Source: Bacteroides caecigallinarum
Lineage (GTDB): Bacteria; Bacteroidota; Bacteroidia; Bacteroidales; Bacteroidaceae
Direction: 5' to 3'
Assembly (NCBI RefSeq): GCF_016902295.1
Contig: NZ_JACJLQ010000003.1
Location: forward strand, 1 to 64,000
Length of the DNA: 64,000 nucleotides
This document shows, piece by piece, positions 17,285-25,648 of the stretch. The notes below the pieces were generated by a model. The model was not told the DNA's origin and did not search any database. It was given only the letters and a program-made list of their open reading frames with translations. How positions within the stretch are numbered: the first letter of the stretch is position 1; every line of letters begins with the position of its first letter. The position numbers and the translations under genes are program-made.

Positions 17285-17629
17285 AAAAAAAGCGTGAAGC
17301 CCTGCATTGTCGCTCGCTCCACGTTCTGAGGCTCCTGGAAATTGCCCTGTAAGTCGAAACGAGCAACGCCGAAGCCCCACGCCGATATGTATAACGCACC
17401 TATATACCGCAATTCAGCTAACAGTGTAGGGATACACCATTGGCTGTACGGCATAGTTCAGGTATGTATATAGCACACCCACGGGGCATTCACGCTGCTT
17501 TGTTCTTGACTTACAATTTGAAATTTTTCCAGGATTTCAGAACGTCAAAACCAAAGCGTAGTAAACGCCTTTCAATATGTCTTGTCCCTCCCTTCCTACG
17601 CTCAATAACAAAGCGTCAGGCGGCGCGAG
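17285..17629 (-). ncRNA. Candidate structured RNA, about 345 nt
   Basis: Read on the minus strand, the region starts after a -7 box (17636-17643) and ends in a T-run (17285-17291). A closing stem, 17484-17495 with 17292-17302 (one bulge), encloses two arms: 17466-17473 with 17400-17407, containing a CAGC/GCTG helix and a GTGTA/TACAC hairpin; and 17360-17367 with 17309-17316 (one wobble). Upstream, GTCAA/TTGAC (17544-17548 with 17506-17510) encloses TGAAAT/ATTTCA (17534-17539 with 17519-17524). Short frames crossing it (17260-17454 minus, 17440-17697 plus) look like read-through of structured RNA. I recall similar short hypothetical proteins in many Bacteroides genomes; unverified. It lies between the helicase and HU genes. 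Confidence 0.55.
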
Positions 17630-17635
17630 ACATTG

Positions 17636-17643
17636 CAAAGGTA
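17636..17643 (-). promoter_or_regulatory. -7 box for the candidate structured RNA and helicase operon
   Basis: TACCTTTG on the minus strand fits TAnnTTTG. The -33 region is weak (TTTTAG near 17665-17670). Transcription would start near 17629, giving the helicase mRNA a leader of about 410 nt if the terminator-like end at 17285 is read through. Confidence 0.45.
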
Positions 17644-17728
17644 ATAAAACAATCCGAGTTTTCACTAAAACAACGAAGGAATATCAATATAGACTGACAA
17701 AGGCGGACATTATAAAAAACCAATTACG

Positions 17729-17736
17729 TACTTTTG
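17729..17736 (+). promoter_or_regulatory. HU gene promoter, -7 box
   Basis: TACTTTTG matches the -7 consensus on the plus strand. The predicted start, near 17743, places the 22-bp repeat array (17775-17864) inside the 5' leader of the HU transcript. Confidence 0.5.
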
Positions 17737-17774
17737 TGTTCGGAAAACAAAGAGAGAAGAAGCCTGACACCTTT

Positions 17775-17864
17775 TGGTGCCGACTACAGTGGGCAATGCT
17801 GCCGACTATAGTGGACACCTCTGCCGACTATAGTGAGTAGTGCTGCCGACTATAGTCAGCACCA
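17775..17864 (+). repeat. Four tandem 22-bp palindromic repeats in the HU leader
   Basis: The core TGCCGACTATAGT (first copy has C for the T in TATA) begins at 17778, 17800, 17822 and 17844, exactly 22 bases apart. Each copy is a near-palindrome centred on ACTATAGT, and the block as a whole is bounded by inverted ends (TGGTGCCGACTA and TAGTCAGCACCA). It ends 36 bases before the HU start. This looks like an iteron-type or operator array; autoregulation by the HU-HIG protein is one possibility. The remainder of 17640-17770 shows no feature except the promoter. Confidence 0.85.
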
Positions 17865-17900
17865 AAACATCTAAACATAAAAATATTAAACAAATACTAT

Positions 17901-18545
17901 ATGGGAAAAATAAAATATGATTTTTACACTAATCCAAACGCAAAGAGTGAAAACAGCAAATCGGAATACCACATCAGAGTATGCGGACAGCAGACTATCA
18001 GTACAAAGGGAATTATAGAATTGATACATAATGCCAGTACTCTTACACCGGCGGACATTAATGCTGTAATTTTCGCATTCCAGGAAGAGATAGCCAATCA
18101 ACTGGCAAAAGGGAACATTGTGAAGCTTGAAGGACTGTGCAGCTTCAACATTAGTCTGAAATCGGTCAACGGAACGTGTACAGGTAATGAGAATGGAAAA
18201 GGGATAGAGCTGAAATCGGTCAACATCAATCCGGAAAAGGAATTTACGGAAATGGTAAAGGATTTGGTAGCAAAGAACGGAATGGAAAAGGTAATGGCAA
18301 GACATTCTGTTTCTGTATCGGATGAAAAAGTGGACGCAATACTGACAAATTATTTCAGCACAAATAAAGCTATCACTCGCCCAAAGCTGCAAGACATCTG
18401 CTCGACGACGAGATATATGGCCATGCGGCAGATCAAGCGTCTGACCGAAAGCGGGAAACTGGTCAATATAGGTTTCGAGAATCATCCTCTGTATATGCCT
18501 ACACCGGGAAGTTTTGGTACTAAAGAAAAGGGAACAAATGATTAG
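17901..18545 (+). CDS. HU-HIG family DNA-binding protein with C-terminal winged-helix-like domain
   Basis: A 214-residue protein. Residues 1-128 match the HU-HIG type of histone-like domain common in Bacteroidales (MGKIKYDFYTNP start, EGLCSF near 77-82). Residues 140-205 form a second helical domain with ARPKLQD-like helix, RQIKRL and GKLVNIG, resembling a winged helix. Roles of these proteins are poorly known; they often occur at accessory regions. It is in the plus direction, divergent from the helicase, with the 22-bp repeat array in its leader and a terminator after it. Residues 156-207 have a close second copy in the remnant at 28370-28552. Confidence 0.8.
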   Translation: MGKIKYDFYTNPNAKSENSKSEYHIRVCGQQTISTKGIIELIHNASTLTPADINAVIFAFQEEIANQLAKGNIVKLEGLCSFNISLKSVNGTCTGNENGKGIELKSVNINPEKEFTEMVKDLVAKNGMEKVMARHSVSVSDEKVDAILTNYFSTNKAITRPKLQDICSTTRYMAMRQIKRLTESGKLVNIGFENHPLYMPTPGSFGTKEKGTND

Positions 18546-18553
18546 ATATGAGA

Positions 18554-18582
18554 AGAGGGCATGTCCGTCTGACATACCCTCT
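18554..18582 (+). terminator. Terminator after the HU gene
   Basis: AGAGGGCATGTC (18554-18565), a five-base loop, GACATACCCTCT (18571-18582), one mismatch in the stem. The tail is T-rich but not a pure run. It lies between the convergent HU and GH92 genes and may work for both. Confidence 0.65.
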
Positions 18583-18634
18583 CCATATTGATATTTCTTT
18601 CTGAAAAATACTATTCTACCATCCTTTATTGGGA

Positions 18635-20866
18635 TTACTTGTAGAACCTTAAAGTACCTGCTTCGACCAGCGAATTGTGATTTACCCTATATCCGCAGGA
18701 TGAATCCCCCATTTCGATGCGCTTGATATACCCGTCGGTATTTTTCTCATCATCCACAACTTCTATTACAAGCTGTTTTTGCTTATAGAATTCTGGGTTC
18801 AGAGTTATGGTTATCTTGTCGAATGTAGGATCGGTCAGAGTATATTCGAGAACTCCAGGACAGTCAGGATAGAATCCCATCATACTGAATATAGCCCATG
18901 CCGACATTGTTCCGGCATCATCATTTCCCGGAATACCGTCAGGAGCGGGCTTGAAATATTTCTCCAGTAAAGCCTTGACCAATTTCTGTGTTCTCCATTC
19001 CTCACCTTTGAAATAGCTGAAGAGATAAGGATAGGCTATGTCTGGCTCGTTGGCCGGGTCGTAATATCCCTTGTCGAATATCATCTGGAGCTTATCAACA
19101 AACTTTTTCTTTCCTCCCATAAGTTTTGCCAATCCTTTTACGTCATGAGGAACATAATATGTATAATTCCACGCATTTCCTTCATGGAAACCAGGACTCG
19201 GCTCGAAGTTTTCGCCCTGTTTCGGATCAAACGGGCTGTAGAATTCACCGTTAGGCAATATTGGACGTAATGTTCCGTATTCCTTACAATAATAGTTCTT
19301 ATATCCCATTGATCGGTTATAGAACATCTTTGCATCGTCCTTTTTTCCAAGTTCCTTAGCAAGTGTTGACAAAGCATAATCCGCTATGTAATATTCCAGT
19401 GCATGAGATACTGAGTTATCATACTGTTCCATTAACGGTACATAGCCTTTCGTGATATAATCGTCTATATCAGGACGCATCAGATTGTCTTTTCCCGGCA
19501 TTGTGGCAGACTTATACATAGCCTCGTATGCAAGATTGATATCGAAATCTCTGAGCCCCTTCATCCATGTATCTACAATTACCGGCAAGCTTGGGTCACC
19601 TTCCATAGTCAGTGTTTCTCTTCCATAAAGTTCCCATTTTGGAAGCCAGCCATGTTCCCTGTACATATCAATCATAGTTTTCACCATCTCGATTTGTCTT
19701 TCAGGGAAAACGAGCGTCATCAGCTGATGGAGGTTTCTGTATGTATCCCATAACGAGAATACAGTATATCTGTCGCCTTTTGTCGTAAGAATCTCATCTC
19801 CTTCCATCGAAGGATACTGCCCGTTTACATCCTGAAGGATATTTGGATGGATAAGTGTATGATAAAGAGCCGTATAGAACACAGTCTTCTGTTCATTTGT
19901 TCCACCTTCAACCATTATTCTGCCCAAATCGTCATTCCATCTGTTTCTTGCCTCCTGATGTATTTCGGCAAAATGTCTTCCGGACTGTTCCTTGTCAAGG
20001 TTTTCTCTGGCATTTTCAATACTTACAAACGACACTCCCATGGATACTTCTATTTCCTCACCTTCGGAGGTATCGAATGTGTACCACACTCCTATGTCGT
20101 CGCCTGCAATGTCTTTTCCGTACTTATCATATATCTTATACTTGCCGCTATGCTGGTCCCACTCAGCCTCAACTCCCTGCATTTCGCGCTGTTTCTTCCA
20201 ATATCCGGACGCAACAGGAGCCTTGCTGACTCTCATGACGAAATATATCGGGAAGACAGCTTGTGGATTATAACAGAAAGTGCCAAGAAGTTTCATACCC
20301 TCAATCTCAGTTTCACTTACTTTTCTTACGAAAGCACCGGTCTCATTGGTCAGACCTTCACCAAGATTAAGCAAGATATTGCTTTTTCCTTCAGGGAAAG
20401 TGAAACGTGTCAGTCCGCTTCTCATGGTAGCTGTAGCTTCTGCCAGTATATCATATTTTTGCAGATAAATACTGTAATATCCGGGAGTAGCTGTTTCCTT
20501 TTCGTACTTACTACCATAATTCTTATAATCGACGTCGAGTTCACCTGTAGTAGGCATCAAAAGCAAAGAGCCCAATTCGGGACATCCCACGCCACTAAGG
20601 TTAACATGTGCAAATCCGGTAAAATAGCTGTTGGTATATTCATATGGAGTAGACCACCAACGCGCGTCCTTGTCATATTTATTATCGGCTGAGCCCATAA
20701 CATTAAACGGAACAACAGACATCAAACCATTAGGACATACTGCGCCTGGATTGCAAGTTCCGAAGTTTGTAGTACCGATAAACGGATCTACATAGTCTAC
20801 CGGCTGCTGAGCCATTGCGGCTCCGGCAAGGACTGTAAACATTACATTAAATAGCAGTTTTTTCAT
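18635..20866 (-). CDS. GH92 alpha-mannosidase, periplasmic
   Basis: A 743-residue calcium-dependent exo-alpha-mannosidase. A signal peptide (MKKLLFNVMFTVLAG, cut after AMA) sends it to the periplasm. Family motifs: VDPFIGT at the mature N-terminus, HEGNAWNYTYY with the probable acid glutamate near 562, and GNDDAGTMSAW holding the catalytic base aspartate. In the substrate-binding region it has ANEPDIAYPYLF instead of the GNEPSHH of its two neighbours, so a different linkage preference is likely. I use the ATG at 20866 in place of the frame start at 20875 because it opens the signal peptide directly. Last gene of the five-gene operon. Confidence 0.92.
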   Translation of the reverse strand: MKKLLFNVMFTVLAGAAMAQQPVDYVDPFIGTTNFGTCNPGAVCPNGLMSVVPFNVMGSADNKYDKDARWWSTPYEYTNSYFTGFAHVNLSGVGCPELGSLLLMPTTGELDVDYKNYGSKYEKETATPGYYSIYLQKYDILAEATATMRSGLTRFTFPEGKSNILLNLGEGLTNETGAFVRKVSETEIEGMKLLGTFCYNPQAVFPIYFVMRVSKAPVASGYWKKQREMQGVEAEWDQHSGKYKIYDKYGKDIAGDDIGVWYTFDTSEGEEIEVSMGVSFVSIENARENLDKEQSGRHFAEIHQEARNRWNDDLGRIMVEGGTNEQKTVFYTALYHTLIHPNILQDVNGQYPSMEGDEILTTKGDRYTVFSLWDTYRNLHQLMTLVFPERQIEMVKTMIDMYREHGWLPKWELYGRETLTMEGDPSLPVIVDTWMKGLRDFDINLAYEAMYKSATMPGKDNLMRPDIDDYITKGYVPLMEQYDNSVSHALEYYIADYALSTLAKELGKKDDAKMFYNRSMGYKNYYCKEYGTLRPILPNGEFYSPFDPKQGENFEPSPGFHEGNAWNYTYYVPHDVKGLAKLMGGKKKFVDKLQMIFDKGYYDPANEPDIAYPYLFSYFKGEEWRTQKLVKALLEKYFKPAPDGIPGNDDAGTMSAWAIFSMMGFYPDCPGVLEYTLTDPTFDKITITLNPEFYKQKQLVIEVVDDEKNTDGYIKRIEMGDSSCGYRVNHNSLVEAGTLRFYK

Positions 20867-20903
20867 ATATTCCAATTGCTGATACAGTATAAGCTGAAAT
20901 TTC

Positions 20904-21875
20904 TTATACTATAGAGTTATTTTTTACAAAATCTATTATCTCTGATATATATCCGAAAGCCATACCGACTACAGTATCGGCGGCGCCGTAGTACACGGCA
21001 ACTCTTTCACCATCCTGAAGGGCGGCACATGGGAATACCACATTAGGAACATCTCCCTGAAGCTCGTATGGAGCTGCCGGAGCAAGAAGATAAGGACGTG
21101 TACGGTACAATACTTTTTCAGGATTATCTCTATCGAGTATCACAGCACCCATAGAATATCTGAATCCGTTACAGGTTGTGATTACACCATGATAGAACAT
21201 AAGCCAGCCCTCGTCAGTAAGGAAAGGAACGGAACCTGCACCAATCTTAGTACACTGCCAAGCACTCTCAGGGAAAGGAGTAACTTTCATTACGCATCTG
21301 TGTTCTCCCCAATATTTCATATCAGGGCTATAGCTGATATATATATCGCCGAACGGTGTATGTCCATTATCACTCGGACGGCTCAGCATGGCATACTTAC
21401 CGTTAATCTTCTGCGGGAACAGAACGCCATTTCTATTGAAAGGGAGAAAAGCGTTCTCGCACTGAAAAAATTCCTTGAAATCAAAAGTATATGCAATACC
21501 GATTGTCGGTCCGTGATATCCGTTACACCATGTAATCCAGTAACGGTCCTCAATCCATGTTACACGCGGATCATACTTGTATTCCGATTCAATCATATCA
21601 GTATTTCCAGCCTTGAACCGGATAGGCTCATGGTTAATTTCCCAGTTTATTCCATCTTTACTGAAGCCTGCAAAAATATTCATCTGTACAGCCTTGTTGT
21701 CGCAACGGAATACTCCTGCAAATCCATCACCAAAAGGCACAACAGCGCTGTTGAAAATACTGTTTGATGTCGGGATGTGATATCTTCCGATAACCGGATT
21801 CTTTGAATACCTCCACATTACATCGTTACAACCTGCCGGGCGTTCTTCCCATGGCATAATAAATTTCTCTGTCAT
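20904..21875 (-). CDS. GH130 beta-mannoside phosphorylase
   Basis: A 323-residue cytoplasmic enzyme of GH130, five-bladed propeller fold, that phosphorolyses beta-1,4-mannosides to mannose-1-phosphate. D102 in YKYDPRVT is the expected general acid, and the phosphate-binding arginine and histidine region lies in [14 protein letters not shown]. The closest functional analogue by context is the Man-beta-1,4-GlcNAc phosphorylase of the B. thetaiotaomicron N-glycan pathway, where it is paired with an MFS importer as here. The exact acceptor (GlcNAc or glucose) cannot be read from the sequence. No signal peptide. Confidence 0.88.
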   Translation of the reverse strand: MTEKFIMPWEERPAGCNDVMWRYSKNPVIGRYHIPTSNSIFNSAVVPFGDGFAGVFRCDNKAVQMNIFAGFSKDGINWEINHEPIRFKAGNTDMIESEYKYDPRVTWIEDRYWITWCNGYHGPTIGIAYTFDFKEFFQCENAFLPFNRNGVLFPQKINGKYAMLSRPSDNGHTPFGDIYISYSPDMKYWGEHRCVMKVTPFPESAWQCTKIGAGSVPFLTDEGWLMFYHGVITTCNGFRYSMGAVILDRDNPEKVLYRTRPYLLAPAAPYELQGDVPNVVFPCAALQDGERVAVYYGAADTVVGMAFGYISEIIDFVKNNSIV

Positions 21876-21907
21876 ATTTATCAGATTTAAATATTATAAA
21901 ATAAGAT

Positions 21908-23254
21908 TCATTCTTTCTGTCCTTCTATAAGCGTACCGTCCTGATTATACTTAAACGGGATGAAATAGGTTATAAGAAACGCCGGAATGGTAGCTATCAA
22001 AACAAAGATAAAGAAAGGCTCATATCCTCCTGGTCTGTTGAACCATTCACCCAGTGTCTCACAAACCCATCCACTCATCATTCCGGGAATCATAACACCA
22101 AGGTTCATTATACCTGAAGCAAAGGCATAATGTGCCATCTGATGCTTGCCCGGAGCTACTTGCTGCATCATAAACAGTGTAAGTCCCACAAAACCGAAAC
22201 CATAGCCGAAATACTCGAATACGATTCCACTGCAAATAATCAGACCATTCTCCGGTTGGAAGAACGCAAGAAAGGCATATACCACAAAAGGCAAATTGAA
22301 AATACAGCATAAAGTAAACAAAGTTTTCTTAAGGCCTTTATCCGAAATATAATATCCTGCAAGCAATGAACCCAAGACAAATGCAGCGGCCCCGTATGTA
22401 CCATAATAAAGTCCTATTTCCTTTTCAGACAGCCCGAGTCCACCAGCGTCTCTCCCTGCCTTCAGGAATAATGGCACGATTTTCATCACAAAACCTTCGG
22501 CAAATCTGTATAATATGATAAAACATATATAATATACTATATGGCTTTTTCTGAAGAAATCGGCGAGTACAGCATACAGCTCCGACAATATTTCTTTTCC
22601 GCTTCTCTTACCTTCCGCCTTAGCTGCCCGTGATGAAGGCAAAGCGAAAATATGGTAAAAAGACAGAAGTATCATCACTGCGGAGAGTATAAGCATTATT
22701 GTCATCCATGATTTCTTGTTGGCCTCGAGCAGGGAACCTGCTCCCGAATAGCTTTCTATAAAATATCCGGCAAGATAAACCAATCCTCCTGTAGCTACAA
22801 TCTTTGCTATATTATAGAATGCTCCCTGCCATCCTATATATTTAGCCTGCTCGGAGTTCGACAGCTCACTCATATAAACGCCATCGCAGGCTATATCGTG
22901 TGTAGCGCCACTGAAAGCAATAACCGCAAGCAATGCTATTGATATGGCAAAGAAACTGTTAAGGTTTAATGACAAAGCGACAAGCCCAAATGCTATACCT
23001 GATATAAGCTGGGTAACGACCACAAAAAACTTTTTAGTTTTAAACAGTTCAAGAAACGGACTCCACAACGGTTTCAATGTCCATGGAAGAAGTATCAGCG
23101 ATGTCCAGAATGTAATAAGCTTGTCATCGACTTCAAGTCCCTTAAACATAAGTACCATCACCATATTAAGCACGACGAACGGGAGTCCCATGGCAAAGTA
23201 TGCCGTTGGAATCCATATAATAGGGCTTCTTCTGTTATTTTTTCCATTATTCAT
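21908..23254 (-). CDS. MFS transporter, probably for a mannoside disaccharide
   Basis: A 448-residue inner-membrane protein with about 12 hydrophobic segments and a central cytoplasmic loop near residue 210-230 (SSRAAKAEGKRSGK). The first half has the IWIPTAYFAMGLPFVV opening typical of sugar and AmpG-like MFS proteins. It sits between GH92 and GH130 genes in one operon with 32- and 67-base gaps, so it most likely imports the disaccharide that GH130 then phosphorolyses. The substrate is inferred from this context only. Confidence 0.82.
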   Translation of the reverse strand: MNNGKNNRRSPIIWIPTAYFAMGLPFVVLNMVMVLMFKGLEVDDKLITFWTSLILLPWTLKPLWSPFLELFKTKKFFVVVTQLISGIAFGLVALSLNLNSFFAISIALLAVIAFSGATHDIACDGVYMSELSNSEQAKYIGWQGAFYNIAKIVATGGLVYLAGYFIESYSGAGSLLEANKKSWMTIMLILSAVMILLSFYHIFALPSSRAAKAEGKRSGKEILSELYAVLADFFRKSHIVYYICFIILYRFAEGFVMKIVPLFLKAGRDAGGLGLSEKEIGLYYGTYGAAAFVLGSLLAGYYISDKGLKKTLFTLCCIFNLPFVVYAFLAFFQPENGLIICSGIVFEYFGYGFGFVGLTLFMMQQVAPGKHQMAHYAFASGIMNLGVMIPGMMSGWVCETLGEWFNRPGGYEPFFIFVLIATIPAFLITYFIPFKYNQDGTLIEGQKE

Positions 23255-23321
23255 AAATTCATTCCTTTCATTAGAAGCTGATTTATCTGCTTATTCATTC
23301 ATTTTACATCTTTACCATCGG

Positions 23322-25592
23322 TTATATACCCCATTTAGTAGGTTGACTGGTCATGGTAAACTCAAGAACTCCTCCATTCTTGATATCTTCATGACTGATA
23401 AATGGTTTTTCAAGAGGTACACCGTTCAGAACAGCCTTCTCAATATACTTATTCTCTTTGCTATTATTTAACGCTTTAACAACGAACTGTTTATTATCGG
23501 AAAGGTTTACAGTTACTTCATCAAACAGCGGACGACCTATAGAATAAACAGGCTTACCAGGACATACCTGATAGAAACCAATGGAATTCATAATATACCA
23601 TGCCGACATCTGACCACAGTCTTCATTTCCTGAAAGTCCGTCAGGAGCATTAAAATATTGGCTATGGAAAACACTATCAACGAGTTCCTGAGTCTTCCAA
23701 GGCTGATCAGCATAATTATAAAGATGAATAATATGATGACTTGGCTCATTTCCATGGGCATATTGTCCGATAAGGCCTGTGATATCAGCCGATACCAAAT
23801 CACCTTCCAGAGAAGAGTCGGCTGTAAACAGAGAGTCAAGTTTTTCTATAAACTGAGTCTTTCCTCCCATAAGTTCTATCAATCCATCCACATCATGCGG
23901 AACAAACCATGTCCACTGCCATGCTGTACCTTCGCAATAATCATCGTTTCTATGATTAGATGATCTCGGGTTAAACGGTGTACGCCATTTACCCTTCGAA
24001 TCAAGTCCGCGCATAAACCTTGTTGACTTATCAAAATACTTCTGATATGCCTTAGAGTAATCCTTATATTTTTCAGCATTCTCCATATCATTATTAGCCT
24101 CGGCCAAAATAGAAATACAATAGTCATTGTATGCATATTCCAAAGCCTTTGCCACTGACTCGTTATCCTTGTCACAAGGAACATATCCTAAAGTATTTTT
24201 ATAATACTTTGCCTTAGGCATAAGATGAGGTAAAACTGCAGCAGGACACTTAATTCCTGTTGTATCATATTCGGCTGCACGCAAACAAGCCTCGTATGCT
24301 TCTTTCAGATCGAAATCGGCATTACCTTTCGTATAAGCATCGGCTATAAGCGAAACAGCATGATATCCAATCATTGTTCCTGTATAATTTGAAGCCAGAT
24401 CCCACATCGGGAATACTCCACCTTCCTTATGTTTAAGTAACAAAGATGTAATAAAATCATTATTAAGCTTGGGATCAATTATGGACAACAATGGATGAAG
24501 AGCTCTGAACGTATCCCACAAAGAGAAAATAGTATAAACAGGCTTGTCAACATTTCCCTGATGCACCTCCAGGTCCATACCAAGATAGCGTCCGTCGACG
24601 TCTGTAAACAGATTCGGGCTTATAGCCGTATGATACAAGGCCGTATAGAATATTTCTTTATTTTTAGCATCAGCAGTCTTTATATCAATTTTCGACAAGT
24701 ACTTATTCCATTCATTATGAGCATCAGTCCTTACCTTTTCAAAATCCCATTCAGGAATTTCAGCCTCAACGTTCTTTCGTGCTCCCTCAACGTCCACTGC
24801 AGAAACTCCAACCTTCACAAGGATCTGCTCGTCTTTTGCCGTTTCAAATTTCAGCAAAGCTTTATACAGCGGCAGTTTCTTACCATTATTTACGGTCATT
24901 GTATCAGTATAGATTTCGTATGTGAATGGTTTGGAAAATTTAGCATAGAAAGCTATTTGTTGGTCGAAAGCCCAATATTTGGTAGTCTTATAGCCGCAAA
25001 TTTCGGTATCGCTCAATACATCAATATTCATATCCATATTTCTCTGTCTCTGGATAGAATAATCCATATCAACAATAAATCCGGAATTATCGCTTTGAGG
25101 GAAAGTATATCTATGGATAGCGGCCCTCTTTGTAGACGACAACTCAGCCTTTACGGAATATCTGTCAAGGAAAACAGAATAATATCCAGGAACAGCCACC
25201 TCATTTTCGTGTGAGAAAGATGATGCGTATGGCAACGACTGACTAATGAGGTCCTGATTCTTATAATCCTGTTCGCCTACAGTAGGCATAATAAGGATAT
25301 CTCCATAGTCGGCACATCCCGTGCCGCTTACATGTGTATGCGAAAACCCATTTATCGAAGAGTCTTCATAATAATATCCCGAGCAGGCATCCCATCCATC
25401 AATTCTGGTATCAGGGCTCGGTTGTATCATACCATTAGGAACAACAGGTCCGGGGAATGTATGACCATGTCCACCAGTTCCAATAAACGGATCGACCATA
25501 CTTGTATAATCCGTTTCAGCGATTTCTGCAGTATTACATGCAAACAGTCCAAATGCCAACAAAGGCACGAAAATCAATTTCTTCATTTTCAT
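23322..25592 (-). CDS. GH92 alpha-mannosidase, lipoprotein
   Basis: A 756-residue GH92 enzyme. The signal ends in a lipobox (FGLFACN), so it is probably a lipid-anchored periplasmic or surface enzyme. Motifs: VDPFIGTGGHGHTFPGP, the acid glutamate in CEGTAWQW near residue 554, HGNEPSHHIIHLYNY, and GNEDCGQMSAWY with the base aspartate. The GNEPSHH form and overall layout are those of the large GH92 group that includes alpha-1,2-mannosidases. Two starts, M1 and M3, are equally possible. Second gene of the operon, 56 bases after the first. Confidence 0.92.
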   Translation of the reverse strand: MKMKKLIFVPLLAFGLFACNTAEIAETDYTSMVDPFIGTGGHGHTFPGPVVPNGMIQPSPDTRIDGWDACSGYYYEDSSINGFSHTHVSGTGCADYGDILIMPTVGEQDYKNQDLISQSLPYASSFSHENEVAVPGYYSVFLDRYSVKAELSSTKRAAIHRYTFPQSDNSGFIVDMDYSIQRQRNMDMNIDVLSDTEICGYKTTKYWAFDQQIAFYAKFSKPFTYEIYTDTMTVNNGKKLPLYKALLKFETAKDEQILVKVGVSAVDVEGARKNVEAEIPEWDFEKVRTDAHNEWNKYLSKIDIKTADAKNKEIFYTALYHTAISPNLFTDVDGRYLGMDLEVHQGNVDKPVYTIFSLWDTFRALHPLLSIIDPKLNNDFITSLLLKHKEGGVFPMWDLASNYTGTMIGYHAVSLIADAYTKGNADFDLKEAYEACLRAAEYDTTGIKCPAAVLPHLMPKAKYYKNTLGYVPCDKDNESVAKALEYAYNDYCISILAEANNDMENAEKYKDYSKAYQKYFDKSTRFMRGLDSKGKWRTPFNPRSSNHRNDDYCEGTAWQWTWFVPHDVDGLIELMGGKTQFIEKLDSLFTADSSLEGDLVSADITGLIGQYAHGNEPSHHIIHLYNYADQPWKTQELVDSVFHSQYFNAPDGLSGNEDCGQMSAWYIMNSIGFYQVCPGKPVYSIGRPLFDEVTVNLSDNKQFVVKALNNSKENKYIEKAVLNGVPLEKPFISHEDIKNGGVLEFTMTSQPTKWGI

Positions 25593-25648
25593 AATTATTG
25601 ATTTAAGGTTATTATTCTACCTATTTATATTATTAAATTATCAATCTA

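Noticed and set aside
17260-17697. Two overlapping short open frames (64 and 85 codons) between the helicase and HU genes
   Set aside because: They lie on opposite strands over the same strongly structured segment, have no ribosome sites and no domain pattern. Base pairing explains the sequence better than coding.
17775-17864. CRISPR-like repeat array
   Set aside because: Only four copies, 9-base intervals between cores, palindromic design and no cas genes.
19847-20692. Open frame of 281 codons antisense to a GH92 gene
   Set aside because: Shadow of the GH92 coding frame; no start context and no recognisable domain.
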